A DNA stretch of 48,572 nucleotides. Source: Alistipes sp. (GTDB lineage: Bacteria; Bacteroidota; Bacteroidia; Bacteroidales; Rikenellaceae). Below the pieces are notes generated by a model that was not told the origin of the DNA, made no database searches, and saw only the letters and a program-made list of their open reading frames with translations. The position numbers were made by a program, and so were the translations under genes. Shown piece after piece: positions 26,190-34,296 of this stretch. The stretch lies in contig JAGBUB010000015.1 of assembly GCA_017631035.1 (NCBI GenBank), forward strand, positions 1 through 48,572. The letters are read 5' to 3'. Numbering within the stretch: the stretch's first letter is position 1; every line of letters begins with the position of its first letter.

Positions 26190-26220
26190 AAAAAAGGCTG
26201 CCTTATGGTTGATGGCAGCC
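26190..26220 (-). terminator. Terminator of the pyrH-tlpA-frr operon
   Basis: GGCTGCC (26196-26202) pairs with GGCAGCC (26214-26220) around an 11-nt loop. The A6 at 26190-26195 gives the T run on the minus strand, 30 nt after the frr stop. Confidence 0.82.
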
Positions 26221-26249
26221 CTCTTTATTGTAAGTATCTTGTTTGGTGA

Positions 26250-26807
26250 TTATACGGTCATAATCTCCTTCTCCTTAGCCTCCATCAAGCTATCAATCTG
26301 CTTCGAGAACTTCTCGAGCAGCTTCTGTGCCTGTGTCTCGCCATCCTTAGCCTCATCCTCGGGCATACCCTCCTTCTGAGCCTTCTTGAATGCCTCCACA
26401 GCATCGCGACGTGCGTTACGCAAGCTGATGCGTGCGTTCTCGCCTACGCCCTTAACCTGCTTAACGAGCTCCTTACGACGCTCCTCGGTAAGAGGGGGAA
26501 TTGTCAAACGAATAGTCTCGCCATTGTTCGAGGGGGTAAGGCCGATGTTAGAGTCGATGATAGCCTTCTCGATGGGGCGAATCATATTCTTGTCCCAAGG
26601 CTGAATGAGGATTGTGCGTGCGTCGGGTACGGTAACGCTTGCTACGCCCGATACGGGGGTCTGCGAGCCGTAGTAGTCAACGAATACGCTATTGAGCACA
26701 TTGGTCGTTGCCTTACCGGCACGAATGTTCAACAACTCCTCATCGAGGTGATCCACCGTACGCTTCATACGGTCGGTTGCTGCATTGATAATAGTTTTTG
26801 TATCCAT
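26250..26807 (-). CDS. frr: Ribosome recycling factor
   Basis: 185 aa, the standard length. It frees ribosomes from mRNA after termination together with EF-G. Motifs: LDEELLNIRAGKATTNVLNSVFVDYYGSQTPV near the N-terminus, TILIQPWDKNMIRPIEKAI in the middle and the C-terminal long helix RRKELVKQVKGVGENARISLRNARRDA. Third in pyrH-tlpA-frr. pyrH and frr are neighbours in many bacteria; here a thioredoxin-like gene sits between them. Confidence 0.97.
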   Translation of the reverse strand: MDTKTIINAATDRMKRTVDHLDEELLNIRAGKATTNVLNSVFVDYYGSQTPVSGVASVTVPDARTILIQPWDKNMIRPIEKAIIDSNIGLTPSNNGETIRLTIPPLTEERRKELVKQVKGVGENARISLRNARRDAVEAFKKAQKEGMPEDEAKDGETQAQKLLEKFSKQIDSLMEAKEKEIMTV

Positions 26808-26832
26808 AGTAGTCTATTTTATTGATTCCAAA

Positions 26833-27384
26833 TTATTTGAGGGCTGCCTCGATAGCCTTAATCATCGACTCGAACTCGGCTGCCTCGTAACCTACCGACA
26901 CGTAGATAACCTTACCATCCTTGCCAACGACAAAGTTGCGGGGGATGTAGTTCGACGCATACTTCTTGTAAATCTCCTGTGTGCCATCAAGACCCATAGG
27001 GAAAGTGTAGCCCTGCTTGTCGCGGAAAGCATCAACGGTGCTCTTCTTCTCGCCACGCGAAATGGGGAGGAACACGAAGTCCTGACCCTTGAAGTGGTCG
27101 ATGATATCCTTCTGCACTCGCTTGAACTCCTCACGGCAGGGAGGACACCACGTTGCCCAGAAGTTAATCAAAACAATCTTACCCTTGAGAGAAGAGAGGG
27201 TAACCTTTGAGCCGTCGACCATCTCAACGGTGAAGTCGGGAGCCTTCTGGCCCGGCTTGATAAGAGTTGTTGCCTCGATCTCGGCCTGCTGCTGTGCTGA
27301 CGCTGTCTGCGGTGCTACGAAAGCCATTACGGCCAACGCTGCTACGATGATATATGCCTTGCGGCTGAATGATTTGATGTTCAT
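26833..27384 (-). CDS. TlpA/ResA-like periplasmic thiol-disulfide oxidoreductase
   Basis: 183 aa. The N-terminal signal sequence (KAYIIVAALAVMAFVAPQTASA) suggests export. The thioredoxin-fold domain has KAPDFTVEMVDGSKVTLSSLKGKIVLINFWATWCPPCREEF, with the redox pair Cys80/Cys83 in a CPPC motif, the cis-Pro YIPRNFVV and the central insert of the TlpA/ResA family. It probably reduces disulfides in periplasmic proteins such as apocytochromes. It is wedged between pyrH and frr on the same strand with gaps of 25-39 nt, so it is cotranscribed with two translation or nucleotide housekeeping genes. Confidence 0.9.
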   Translation of the reverse strand: MNIKSFSRKAYIIVAALAVMAFVAPQTASAQQQAEIEATTLIKPGQKAPDFTVEMVDGSKVTLSSLKGKIVLINFWATWCPPCREEFKRVQKDIIDHFKGQDFVFLPISRGEKKSTVDAFRDKQGYTFPMGLDGTQEIYKKYASNYIPRNFVVGKDGKVIYVSVGYEAAEFESMIKAIEAALK

Positions 27385-27423
27385 AATTGTAAATGGTTAA
27401 AGTTTTATATTTCGTTTTAAAGT

Positions 27424-28134
27424 TTACTCCTTGCAAACAAGTGTGCCGATTGCCTCACCATTGAGCACCTTGGCCAGATTGCCCTCGGTATCCATATCGA
27501 ATACGATGATATCCAGGCCATTCTCCTTGCAGAGCGTAAAGGCGGTCATATCCATCACCTTAAGGTCGCGGTTGTAGACCTCATCGAAGGTAATCTTGTC
27601 GAACTTAGTTGCAGTGGGGTCCTTCTCGGGATCAGCCGTATAGACACCATCCACGCGAGTACCCTTGAACATAACCTCGGCCTCGATCTCGATGCCTCGC
27701 AGAGCCGAAGCAGTATCGGTCGAGAAGTAGGGGTTAGAGGTACCGCCACCGATAATAACCACATAGCCAGCCTCCAGATACTCGATAGCCTTAGCCTTTG
27801 AGTAGTACTCGCCGATGGGCTCCATACGGATTGAAGTCAACACCTTAGCCTTCACACCGTTATCCTCCAGAGCAGAGTGCAGAGCCAGCGAGTTGATAAT
27901 CGTTGCAAGCATACCCATCTGGTCGCCCTTCACGCGGTCGAAACCCTTCTTGGCACCCTGCAGGCCGCGGAATATGTTACCACCGCCAATAACGATGCCA
28001 ATCTGCACGCCCGTCTCCGTAGCAGCCTTAATCTGCTCGGCATACGACTGCAACACGGCAGGCGAAAGACCATAGCGCTGCTCACCCTGAAGCGACTCAC
28101 CGCTCAACTTAAGAAGTATTCTGTTGTATTTCAT
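27424..28134 (-). CDS. pyrH: Uridylate kinase
   Basis: 236 aa, hexameric bacterial UMP kinase of the amino-acid kinase fold, making UDP from UMP with ATP. Motifs: YNRILLKLSGESLQG, VQIGIVIGGGNIFRG, VKGDQMGMLATIINSLAL, VVIIGGGTSNPYFSTDTASALRGIEIEAE, KGTRVDGVYTADPEKDP and MDMTAFTLCKEN. First gene of pyrH-tlpA-frr. The likely -7 box is TATCTTCG at 28168-28161 on the minus strand. Confidence 0.97.
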   Translation of the reverse strand: MKYNRILLKLSGESLQGEQRYGLSPAVLQSYAEQIKAATETGVQIGIVIGGGNIFRGLQGAKKGFDRVKGDQMGMLATIINSLALHSALEDNGVKAKVLTSIRMEPIGEYYSKAKAIEYLEAGYVVIIGGGTSNPYFSTDTASALRGIEIEAEVMFKGTRVDGVYTADPEKDPTATKFDKITFDEVYNRDLKVMDMTAFTLCKENGLDIIVFDMDTEGNLAKVLNGEAIGTLVCKE

Positions 28135-28160
28135 ATCTCCAAACTATTTATATCTCTTGG

Positions 28161-28168
28161 CGAAGATA
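28161..28168 (-). promoter_or_regulatory. Candidate -7 element for the pyrH operon
   Basis: CGAAGATA, i.e. TATCTTCG on the minus strand, one mismatch from TAnnTTTG, 27 nt before the ATG. Confidence 0.45.
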
Positions 28169-28296
28169 AGAAAAATTCCCGTTATATCACACCTTGCCGC
28201 GAAACTTTTATTCCGATGATAAGTATAAATACCTATTTTCGCGTCCAAGCCGAGCCATTTATGCCCATTCGGGAGGCAGCGTTACCGTTTTTTGCA

Positions 28297-28304
28297 TATA
28301 TTTG
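28297..28304 (+). promoter_or_regulatory. -7 promoter element for the LamG/GH30 operon
   Basis: TATATTTG, perfect match, 29 nt before ATG 28333. It rules out the much earlier starts in the same open frame. Confidence 0.65.
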
Positions 28305-28332
28305 TAAGACGAAAGATTTTCAGTTTACTCCT

Positions 28333-29196
28333 ATGCACAAGTGTTGCACATACATTTTGGGGCTCCTTCTGCTCGCTCTTCCGCTCATCGGATGCGACTC
28401 CCGCACCGACGCGGCCAAGCGAATAGAGAGCGTGCCCAATCTGGTAGCATATTGGGATTTTGCCGACGAGGAGTATCTTCGAGCCAAAGGTGTGGCAACC
28501 CCTACACTGCGTGGCGTGGGCGACGCAGTGCCTCGGTTGGTGGAGCAGGGTCCGCTATCGGGCCGCTCGTTACACTTCGATGGTGACGACTACCTCTACA
28601 TCCCCTACGATGAAACGGGTGCACTGAACGTAAAAAGTGGTCAGGTGACCGTCATCGCGTGGGTACGATGGACTGCCGAGCAGATTGGCTTTGTGGGTGG
28701 TATGTGGAACGAGTATGAGGATGGCGGCAAGCGACAGTATGGTCTGTTTGTATCGCTACCCCACTATAATGGTCGCAATCAGGTGTGCGGACACATCTCG
28801 CAAACGGGTAAGCCTACGCCCCCGTTCCCCTATTCGATCGACTATTCGGCCAGCAAACAGGAGGTGCCCAAGGACGAGTGGTGTGCCGTGGCATTTACCT
28901 ACGATGGAGAGTATATCCGCTCATATTTCAATGGTAAGTTTGAGGCTCGCGAGGAGGAACTCATCGACCACACCATAGGCTTTGAGGGCTATCCCGAAGG
29001 TCTGCGCCAAGTGAAAAATCCATACTACTTCCCCGATGGAATAGGCGACAACGGCTCGGACTTCACCGTGGGTGCAGTGTTTGTAAATAAGCGCATCGGC
29101 AACTTCTTCAAGGGCGAGATTGGCGGCCTGGCCATCTACGACCGAGCTCTTTCGGCCGAGGAGGTGGAGTATGCGAGTTGGTGGGATAAAAAATAA
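28333..29196 (+). CDS. LamG/concanavalin-like lectin lipoprotein
   Basis: 287 aa from ATG 28333, the only start giving a lipoprotein signal (LGLLLLALPLIGC, Cys20) and lying after the promoter. The mature part is one LamG/Laminin_G_3 jelly-roll: LVAYWDFADEE, GRSLHFDGDDYLYIPYDETGALN, VTVIAWVRWT, EWCAVAFTYDGEYIRSYFNGK and IGNFFKGEIGGLAIYDRALSAEEV. These domains bind carbohydrate or act as the non-catalytic half of glycan enzymes. It is translated 14 nt ahead of a GH30 hydrolase in one transcription unit, which suggests the two act on the same glycan at the cell surface. No catalytic residues are recognised. Confidence 0.87.
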   Translation: MHKCCTYILGLLLLALPLIGCDSRTDAAKRIESVPNLVAYWDFADEEYLRAKGVATPTLRGVGDAVPRLVEQGPLSGRSLHFDGDDYLYIPYDETGALNVKSGQVTVIAWVRWTAEQIGFVGGMWNEYEDGGKRQYGLFVSLPHYNGRNQVCGHISQTGKPTPPFPYSIDYSASKQEVPKDEWCAVAFTYDGEYIRSYFNGKFEAREEELIDHTIGFEGYPEGLRQVKNPYYFPDGIGDNGSDFTVGAVFVNKRIGNFFKGEIGGLAIYDRALSAEEVEYASWWDKK

Positions 29197-29210
29197 CAAC
29201 CTAATATAAG

Positions 29211-30785
29211 ATGAAACGCAATCTATTATTTGCTCTTTTACTATTTGCTGCGAACTCGCTATCGGCCCAGCAAAAGGTCTCGATCAATCCCGAGAAGCAG
29301 TATCAGACCATCGAGTTTTTCGGTGCTGCCGATGCGTGGAGTGGCAATTTTGTAGGAAAATATTGGGGCGAGGTACCCAAACGCGATATTGCCAATCTGC
29401 TCTTCTCACAGCAGACAGACGCAGCGGGCAACCCCGTGGGCATTGGCCTTACGATGTGGCGCGTAAACCTTGGTGCAGGCACATTGGAGCAGGTGGGAGC
29501 CGACATATATCCCTATCAGCGCCGTGCCGAGTCGTACCTAAGTGTCGATGGCAAGAGTTATGATTGGGGCAAGTGTGCCGGTCAGGAGTATTTTATGCAG
29601 GCGGCGAAGGATCGCGGTTGCAATCAGTTTATACTCTTTTCGAACTCACCGCTGGTGCAACTAACCAAAAATGGCAAGGGCTACGCCCCGACTGCCGATA
29701 GTGCAAACCTTCGTGACGACTGCTACGATGACTATGCCAAGTATCTGGTCGATGTAACCGAACACCTGATGGAGAAGGGCTATAACATCCCCTACATCAG
29801 CCCTATTAACGAGCCGCAGATGAGCTGGACAACCATCAAGCAGGAGGGCTCGCCCTGGCGTAACAGTCAGATAAAGCAAATGACGAAGGCCCTCGATGAG
29901 GCCCTGTCGCGTTCGGCCAAGTTTGACAATCTGCGCATCTTCATAGGCGAGACTATGTTGCTCAAGGGTCTTTATGAGTTCACGCCAGGAATGTTGTCTC
30001 AGTTTGGCGAGGATCAGGTGGAGACTCCGGGCCGCCAGCTATATACGTTCTTCGATGAGAAGTCGCCCCATTATATTGGTGATCTGAAACACATCAACAA
30101 AGAGTTTACGGCTCACCCATATAACAACCACTTCACCAGCGAGGAGATGCGCGAAACACATCTTTTGGCTGGAGCTGAGGCTAAGAAGTATGGTCTTGAT
30201 TACCACTCGTCGGAGTGGTGCCTGTTGCCCACCTCGCAACAATATGGTGGCATTACGGATGACTGGCAGAAGGGCAACCACGGCGATATTCAGGCTGCGC
30301 TGATGATGGCTCGAGTGATGCATAGCGACTTTGTCGATATGAACGCCGTATCGTGGTGCTATTGGAAGGCTATGGAGCTCAAGGGCGACCACGCCCTGGT
30401 TGCACTGCACGCAACGGATGGAGACATACATAAGGGAGGCTACATCTCGGCCAACAAGATGCTATGGGTGCTGGGTAATTTCAGCCGCTTCGTGCGCCCC
30501 AACTATAAGCGCATCGACCTTGTGGGCGCCGATGATACTGACACATTGGCAGCTACGGCCTACCTCTCGCCCGATAGCAAGCAAATTGTAGCTGTGTTTG
30601 TAAATTCGGACTTTGAGAACAGAAGCGTGGAGATCACTCTGCCCAAGCAGTGGCAGAAGCAGATTAAGAGCGTTAAGAGCTATCGCACAGATGCTCGCCA
30701 CGACCTGGCATATTCTCACCTGAGCAATTCGCTAATGTATGATGTAGCGGCCCGAGGAGTTACTACATTTGTCATCGATTTGTAA
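29211..30785 (+). CDS. Glycoside hydrolase family 30 enzyme
   Basis: 524 aa with a cleavable signal peptide (LLFALLLFAANSLSAQ). The clan A barrel with side beta-domain is recognised from QTIEFFGAADAWSG, MWRVNLGAG, FILFSNSPLVQLTKNGKGY, the acid/base Glu201 in YISPINEPQMSW and the nucleophile Glu335 in YHSSEWCLLP. The C-terminal beta-rich part (FSRFVRPNYKRIDL to GVTTFVIDL) is the usual side domain. GH30 members cleave beta-1,6-galactan, beta-1,6-glucan, glucuronoxylan or glucosylceramide. The FGAADAWSG and SNSP/INEPQ patterns look most like the beta-1,6-galactanase-type subgroup, but that is tentative. Follows the LamG gene by 14 nt. Confidence 0.88.
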   Translation: MKRNLLFALLLFAANSLSAQQKVSINPEKQYQTIEFFGAADAWSGNFVGKYWGEVPKRDIANLLFSQQTDAAGNPVGIGLTMWRVNLGAGTLEQVGADIYPYQRRAESYLSVDGKSYDWGKCAGQEYFMQAAKDRGCNQFILFSNSPLVQLTKNGKGYAPTADSANLRDDCYDDYAKYLVDVTEHLMEKGYNIPYISPINEPQMSWTTIKQEGSPWRNSQIKQMTKALDEALSRSAKFDNLRIFIGETMLLKGLYEFTPGMLSQFGEDQVETPGRQLYTFFDEKSPHYIGDLKHINKEFTAHPYNNHFTSEEMRETHLLAGAEAKKYGLDYHSSEWCLLPTSQQYGGITDDWQKGNHGDIQAALMMARVMHSDFVDMNAVSWCYWKAMELKGDHALVALHATDGDIHKGGYISANKMLWVLGNFSRFVRPNYKRIDLVGADDTDTLAATAYLSPDSKQIVAVFVNSDFENRSVEITLPKQWQKQIKSVKSYRTDARHDLAYSHLSNSLMYDVAARGVTTFVIDL

Positions 30786-30806
30786 CACAAGATAATGATA
30801 TAAAAA

Positions 30807-30838
30807 TTTGTTAAAAAGGAATTAAATGTGTTTCTTTG
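30807..30838 (+). promoter_or_regulatory. Promoter for the alpha-oxoamine synthase gene
   Basis: -33 TTTG (30807-30810), 20-nt spacer, -7 TTTCTTTG (30831-30838). Start ATG 30878 lies ~40 nt further. Confidence 0.65.
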
Positions 30839-30877
30839 CATAGCAAAGCCAAAACTAATAACTCAATACAAACTATT

Positions 30878-32149
30878 ATGGTAGATATTTTTGAAAGATT
30901 AGAGAAGAATACCGGTGGCCCGATTGGTCAGTATATGCAGTTGGTTCACGGTTATTTTGCTTTCCCCAAGTTGGAGGGCGAGTTGGGTCCCCATATGCGT
31001 TTTCGCGGTAAGATGATGCTCAACTGGAGTCTTAACAACTACCTCGGCTTGGCCAACCACCCCGAGGTGCGTAAGGCTGACGCAGCCGGTGCTCAGGAGT
31101 TCGGTATGGCAGCACCTATGGGTGCTCGTATGATGAGTGGTCAGACCAAGTATCACGAGCAGTTGGAGCGCGAGCTCGCCGAGTTCGTAGGTAAGGAGGA
31201 TGCATTCCTTTTGAACTTCGGTTATCAGGGTATGATTTCTATTATCGACTGCCTGCTCACTCCGCGCGATGTGGTGGTTTACGATGCTGAGTGCCACGCC
31301 TGCATCATCGACGGTCTGCGTATGCACAAGGGCAAGCGTTTCGTATATGCTCACAACAACGAGGAGTCATTGCGCCTTCAGCTTAAGCACGCAACCGACC
31401 TTGCTGAGTCGCAGCGTGGTGGTGTGCTTGTAATCACCGAGGGTGTATTCGGTATGAAGGGTGACCTCGGTTTCCTCGATGTTATCGTTAAGGCAAAGAA
31501 GGACTTCAACTTCCGCCTCTTGGTTGACGATGCACACGGCTTTGGTACTATGGGTCCCGGCGGTAAGGGTACTGCAGCTCACTTCGACTGCGTTGATGGC
31601 GTTGACGTGTTGTTCAACACCTTCGCAAAGTCAATGGCAGGTATCGGTGCATTCGTGAGCGGTCCCCGTTGGTTGATTAACCTCTTCCGTTACAATATGC
31701 GTTCACAGCTCTACGCTAAGTCACTCCCGATGCCTATGGTTATCGGTGCATTGAAGCGTCTGGAGCTTATCCGCAACCACCCCGAGTATCAGGAGAAGTT
31801 GTGGGAGATTACCCGTGCTTTGCAGACCGGTTTCAAGGAGAACGGTTTTGAGATTGGCGTAACACAGTCGCCCGTAACCCCCGTATATATGAAGGGCGGT
31901 AACGAGGAGGGTACAAACCTTATCGTTGATTTGCGCGAGAACTATGGTATCTTCTGCTCGATTGTAATCTACCCCGTTATTCCTAAGGGTGAGATTATCC
32001 TGCGTGTTATCCCCACTGCGGCTCACACACTGGAGGATGTACAGCGCACTATCGAGGCATTTAAGGCCGTACGCGAGAAGTTCGATGCCGGTTACTACGC
32101 ATCGATGCCTATCCCGCAGAAGGCTGACCCTGAGTTCCAGGTACGATAA
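30878..32149 (+). CDS. Alpha-oxoamine synthase (serine palmitoyltransferase / cysteate acyltransferase type)
   Basis: 423 aa from ATG 30878; an upstream TTG in frame overlaps the promoter. Fold-type I PLP enzyme: LNWSLNNYLGLANHPEVR, MGARMMSGQTKYHEQLE, DAECHACIIDGLR, VITEGVFGMKGDLG, LLVDDAHGFGTMG and the PLP lysine Lys251 in NTFAKSMAGIGAFV. The family condenses an acyl thioester with an amino acid. In Bacteroidetes the product is the base of sphingolipids (Ser) or sulfonolipids (cysteate). KBL and BioF are less likely: the N-terminal MVDIFERLEKNTGGPIGQYM...GYFAFPKLEG segment is characteristic of the Bacteroidetes lipid branch. GGT/GTT-rich codons suggest high expression. Transcribed alone. Confidence 0.85.
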   Translation: MVDIFERLEKNTGGPIGQYMQLVHGYFAFPKLEGELGPHMRFRGKMMLNWSLNNYLGLANHPEVRKADAAGAQEFGMAAPMGARMMSGQTKYHEQLERELAEFVGKEDAFLLNFGYQGMISIIDCLLTPRDVVVYDAECHACIIDGLRMHKGKRFVYAHNNEESLRLQLKHATDLAESQRGGVLVITEGVFGMKGDLGFLDVIVKAKKDFNFRLLVDDAHGFGTMGPGGKGTAAHFDCVDGVDVLFNTFAKSMAGIGAFVSGPRWLINLFRYNMRSQLYAKSLPMPMVIGALKRLELIRNHPEYQEKLWEITRALQTGFKENGFEIGVTQSPVTPVYMKGGNEEGTNLIVDLRENYGIFCSIVIYPVIPKGEIILRVIPTAAHTLEDVQRTIEAFKAVREKFDAGYYASMPIPQKADPEFQVR

Positions 32150-32165
32150 GTAAAACAAAAAAACA

Positions 32166-32206
32166 GCAAAGAGGCTGCTAACCCACGGTTAGACAGCCTC
32201 TTTTTT
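32166..32206. terminator. Bidirectional terminator
   Basis: AAAGAGGCTG-CTAAC / GTTAG-A-CAGCCTCTTT with A and T tracts on both sides. It ends the alpha-oxoamine synthase gene; its T-rich side overlaps the last codons of the convergent HD gene. Confidence 0.88.
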
Positions 32207-32827
32207 ATTCATCTCTTCGGCATAAATAGTTTCAAAAATTGCTCTTAGGCGCTCCCTATCGGCAATAATTGCTCTTAACTCGCGCAGTCGTTCGCCATTG
32301 TCCGAGGAGTCAATCCAGATGCGTAGATAACCACCCTCGGCATACTTCTCGTTAAGATGCTCCAACGAACGACGCCAATGCCCCTCGGTGTCGAGATGCG
32401 AAAAGTTAGCCAGACTATACTGCACCGTGCGACGCACAATCAGCTCGGGGATAATCAGACGGTCGGCCTCGGCTACAATACATCCGTATATGGTGCGTGG
32501 AGCACGCTCGGCCGAGGCTCGGTGGTCCTCTGCCGCATCGGCCATAATATCAATTTGCTCCTGCGTAAACCAACGACGCAGTTCCATATCGGCACGCATT
32601 ATGCGAGCCGAGTCTTTGTGATGCAACTCGCGACCACAACTAAGGCCCGTATCGTGATATGCCGCCACAACGTAGACCATCTCCTCGTCCACATCGAACC
32701 CACGCGCAAGCTGGGCGCTACGCTCGATAACCTGTCGGGCGTGGTCCTGACGATGCCCTCTATCGAACGAGTCGTAGAGCGGGAGAATATGTTGCTCGAC
32801 GTATGTTATTATCTCTTGACGAATCAT
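32189..32827 (-). CDS. HD-domain phosphohydrolase
   Basis: 212 aa from ATG 32827; an earlier start at 32851 falls on the -7 box and is rejected. The HD superfamily metal motif is complete: GHRQDHARQVIE (first His), VVAAYHDTGLSC (the HD pair) and a later Asp in IVAEADRLIIP. The family hydrolyses nucleotides or other phosphoesters; substrate unknown. Similar proteins are usually annotated as metal-dependent phosphohydrolases of the YedJ type. It is divergent from a lipocalin gene, with -7 boxes ~10 bp apart. Its stop codon lies inside the shared terminator region. Confidence 0.85.
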   Translation of the reverse strand: MIRQEIITYVEQHILPLYDSFDRGHRQDHARQVIERSAQLARGFDVDEEMVYVVAAYHDTGLSCGRELHHKDSARIMRADMELRRWFTQEQIDIMADAAEDHRASAERAPRTIYGCIVAEADRLIIPELIVRRTVQYSLANFSHLDTEGHWRRSLEHLNEKYAEGGYLRIWIDSSDNGERLRELRAIIADRERLRAIFETIYAEEMNKKEAV

Positions 32828-32848
32828 AATGCACAATTTTTGCTGTGG

Positions 32849-32856
32849 CAAATATA
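32849..32856 (-). promoter_or_regulatory. -7 promoter element for the HD hydrolase
   Basis: CAAATATA, i.e. TATATTTG on the minus strand, 22 nt before ATG 32827. A possible divergent -7 for the lipocalin (AATCTTTG, 32862-32869) lies beside it. Confidence 0.65.
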
Positions 32857-32879
32857 GAGATAATCTTTGATAAATTGGT

Positions 32880-33452
32880 ATGATAAATGATATGAAAGAG
32901 AGGGCGGTTTTCTCCCTATTTAGATTTAAACTTCTTATGACTGTCGTGTTACTACTTTTGATAATGCTGCTTGCAGCCTGCGTCTACAATGCAGGGCGTA
33001 ACTCTATCGACCGCACCACGGTGACCTCACTTAACCTCGACACCTTTATGGGGCGATGGTACGAGATAGCACGCTTCAACCACAGTTTCGAACACGGTAT
33101 GCGCAACGTAACGGCCGACTACCGTCTGCTGGATGATGGCACGGTGGAGGTGATAAACTCGGGTACACGTGGCGACAAGATGCGTCAAGCCATAGGCCGA
33201 GTGAAAACCACCTCGCAGCCTGGTAGGCTTAGAGTGTCGTTTTTCTGGTTTTTCTACTCCGATTACAACATTTTGGATATGGGACCCAAAGGTGAATGGG
33301 TACTCATCGGCAGCCGTTCGCCACAATATCTGTGGATACTCTCACGCACTCCATCGCTACCAACGGCTACCGTCAACCATATAATCGAGTTAGCCGACAG
33401 ACGTGGTTACAAGACCGAGAATCTTATTTTCGATAACCCCGACGAGCAGTGA
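32880..33452 (+). CDS. Lipocalin family lipoprotein (Blc-like)
   Basis: 190 aa. A long N-terminal hydrophobic segment ends in LAACVYN, a probable lipobox at Cys34. The lipocalin fold follows: LNLDTFMGRWYEIARFNHSFE is the GxW structural motif, then NVTADYRLLDDGTVEVINSG, RLRVSFFWFFYSDYNILDM, WVLIGSRSPQYLWILSRTP and a C-terminal helix. Blc-type proteins bind lysophospholipids or fatty acids in the envelope. The start could also be ATG 32892. The last 29 nt overlap the 3' end of the convergent gene, with no terminator between them. Confidence 0.92.
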   Translation: MINDMKERAVFSLFRFKLLMTVVLLLLIMLLAACVYNAGRNSIDRTTVTSLNLDTFMGRWYEIARFNHSFEHGMRNVTADYRLLDDGTVEVINSGTRGDKMRQAIGRVKTTSQPGRLRVSFFWFFYSDYNILDMGPKGEWVLIGSRSPQYLWILSRTPSLPTATVNHIIELADRRGYKTENLIFDNPDEQ

Positions 33453-34296
33453 CGGGCAGACGATAGATTACATTGCGACGCACGTTGCGAGGGGTGTGGA
33501 ACGAGACATACAACCACTTGCCCTTGACAGCCACTCCCTCGGGCTCAAGTCCCAGATCCGACAGGTCGATTGATGAGAGGCGCTCACCTGTAACGATGTT
33601 GGTGGCGTGCAAACGTGTGGGGCGAGGAGGAATACCATCGGGGAGATAGATGTAACGGCCATAGACGTGGCTACCCTGCGGAATGGTAACCTCGCCGGCA
33701 GGCAACGTGCAGATAATGTCGCGGGCGCTAAGATGCACCTCGCCACGCTCATCGCTATCGGCCAGCGTAGGCAACTTAAACACCTTTAGCATACGCAACG
33801 AGCCATACGAGCAGTAGAGATAAAGCCTGCGCGCAGAGGCATCGACAGCCCAATCGGCCGGACCCGTGATGTCGACTCCGTCGTAGTAGATGGTCTGCAC
33901 CAGACGCGAGCCCGAAAGCGAGATATCGTTCACATAACAGGCTCTGTTGCCTCGGCACTCGGTGACGTAGAAGAGTGGGAATTGCGACTCGCGGCTATAG
34001 CGCTCGACACCAAACGAGGCATTGTTGCAGTGGCCCGTATTGCCCTCCAGAACAAAGGTTGAGACAAACTCCTTGCGCTTCATATCGAGAATCACACATT
34101 GGCCCTTGTCGTGCATCGAAAAACAGTAACGGCCATATATGGCGAAGCCCTGCGTAGCACCCTGCACCTGAACATCGGTAGGTAAGAGCTCGGCAACATC
34201 GACAAAGAGTTCCATCCCCACATTAGCCTGCTGCGCCGTAGCCACAACCGACCACAACAGCATAGTGGCCGTAAATATCGTTCTCAACACTCTCAT
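33424..34296 (-). CDS. Secreted beta-propeller-like protein of unknown function
   Basis: 290 aa with a cleavable signal peptide (TMLLWSVVATAQQ). The sequence is built from repeating beta-strand blocks that include GFAIYGRYCFSMHDKGQCVILDM, FPLFYVTECRGNRACYVNDI, WAVDASARRLYLYCSYG, GSHVYGRYIYLPDG and GVAVKGKWLYVSFHT, the pattern of a propeller. Three Cys sit in FYVTECRGNRACYV and RYCFS. No family recognised. Its ATG shares the last A of the dxs stop codon (TAATG), so translation is coupled to dxs. It ends inside the convergent lipocalin gene. Confidence 0.75.
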   Translation of the reverse strand: MRVLRTIFTATMLLWSVVATAQQANVGMELFVDVAELLPTDVQVQGATQGFAIYGRYCFSMHDKGQCVILDMKRKEFVSTFVLEGNTGHCNNASFGVERYSRESQFPLFYVTECRGNRACYVNDISLSGSRLVQTIYYDGVDITGPADWAVDASARRLYLYCSYGSLRMLKVFKLPTLADSDERGEVHLSARDIICTLPAGEVTIPQGSHVYGRYIYLPDGIPPRPTRLHATNIVTGERLSSIDLSDLGLEPEGVAVKGKWLYVSFHTPRNVRRNVIYRLPVTARRGYRK

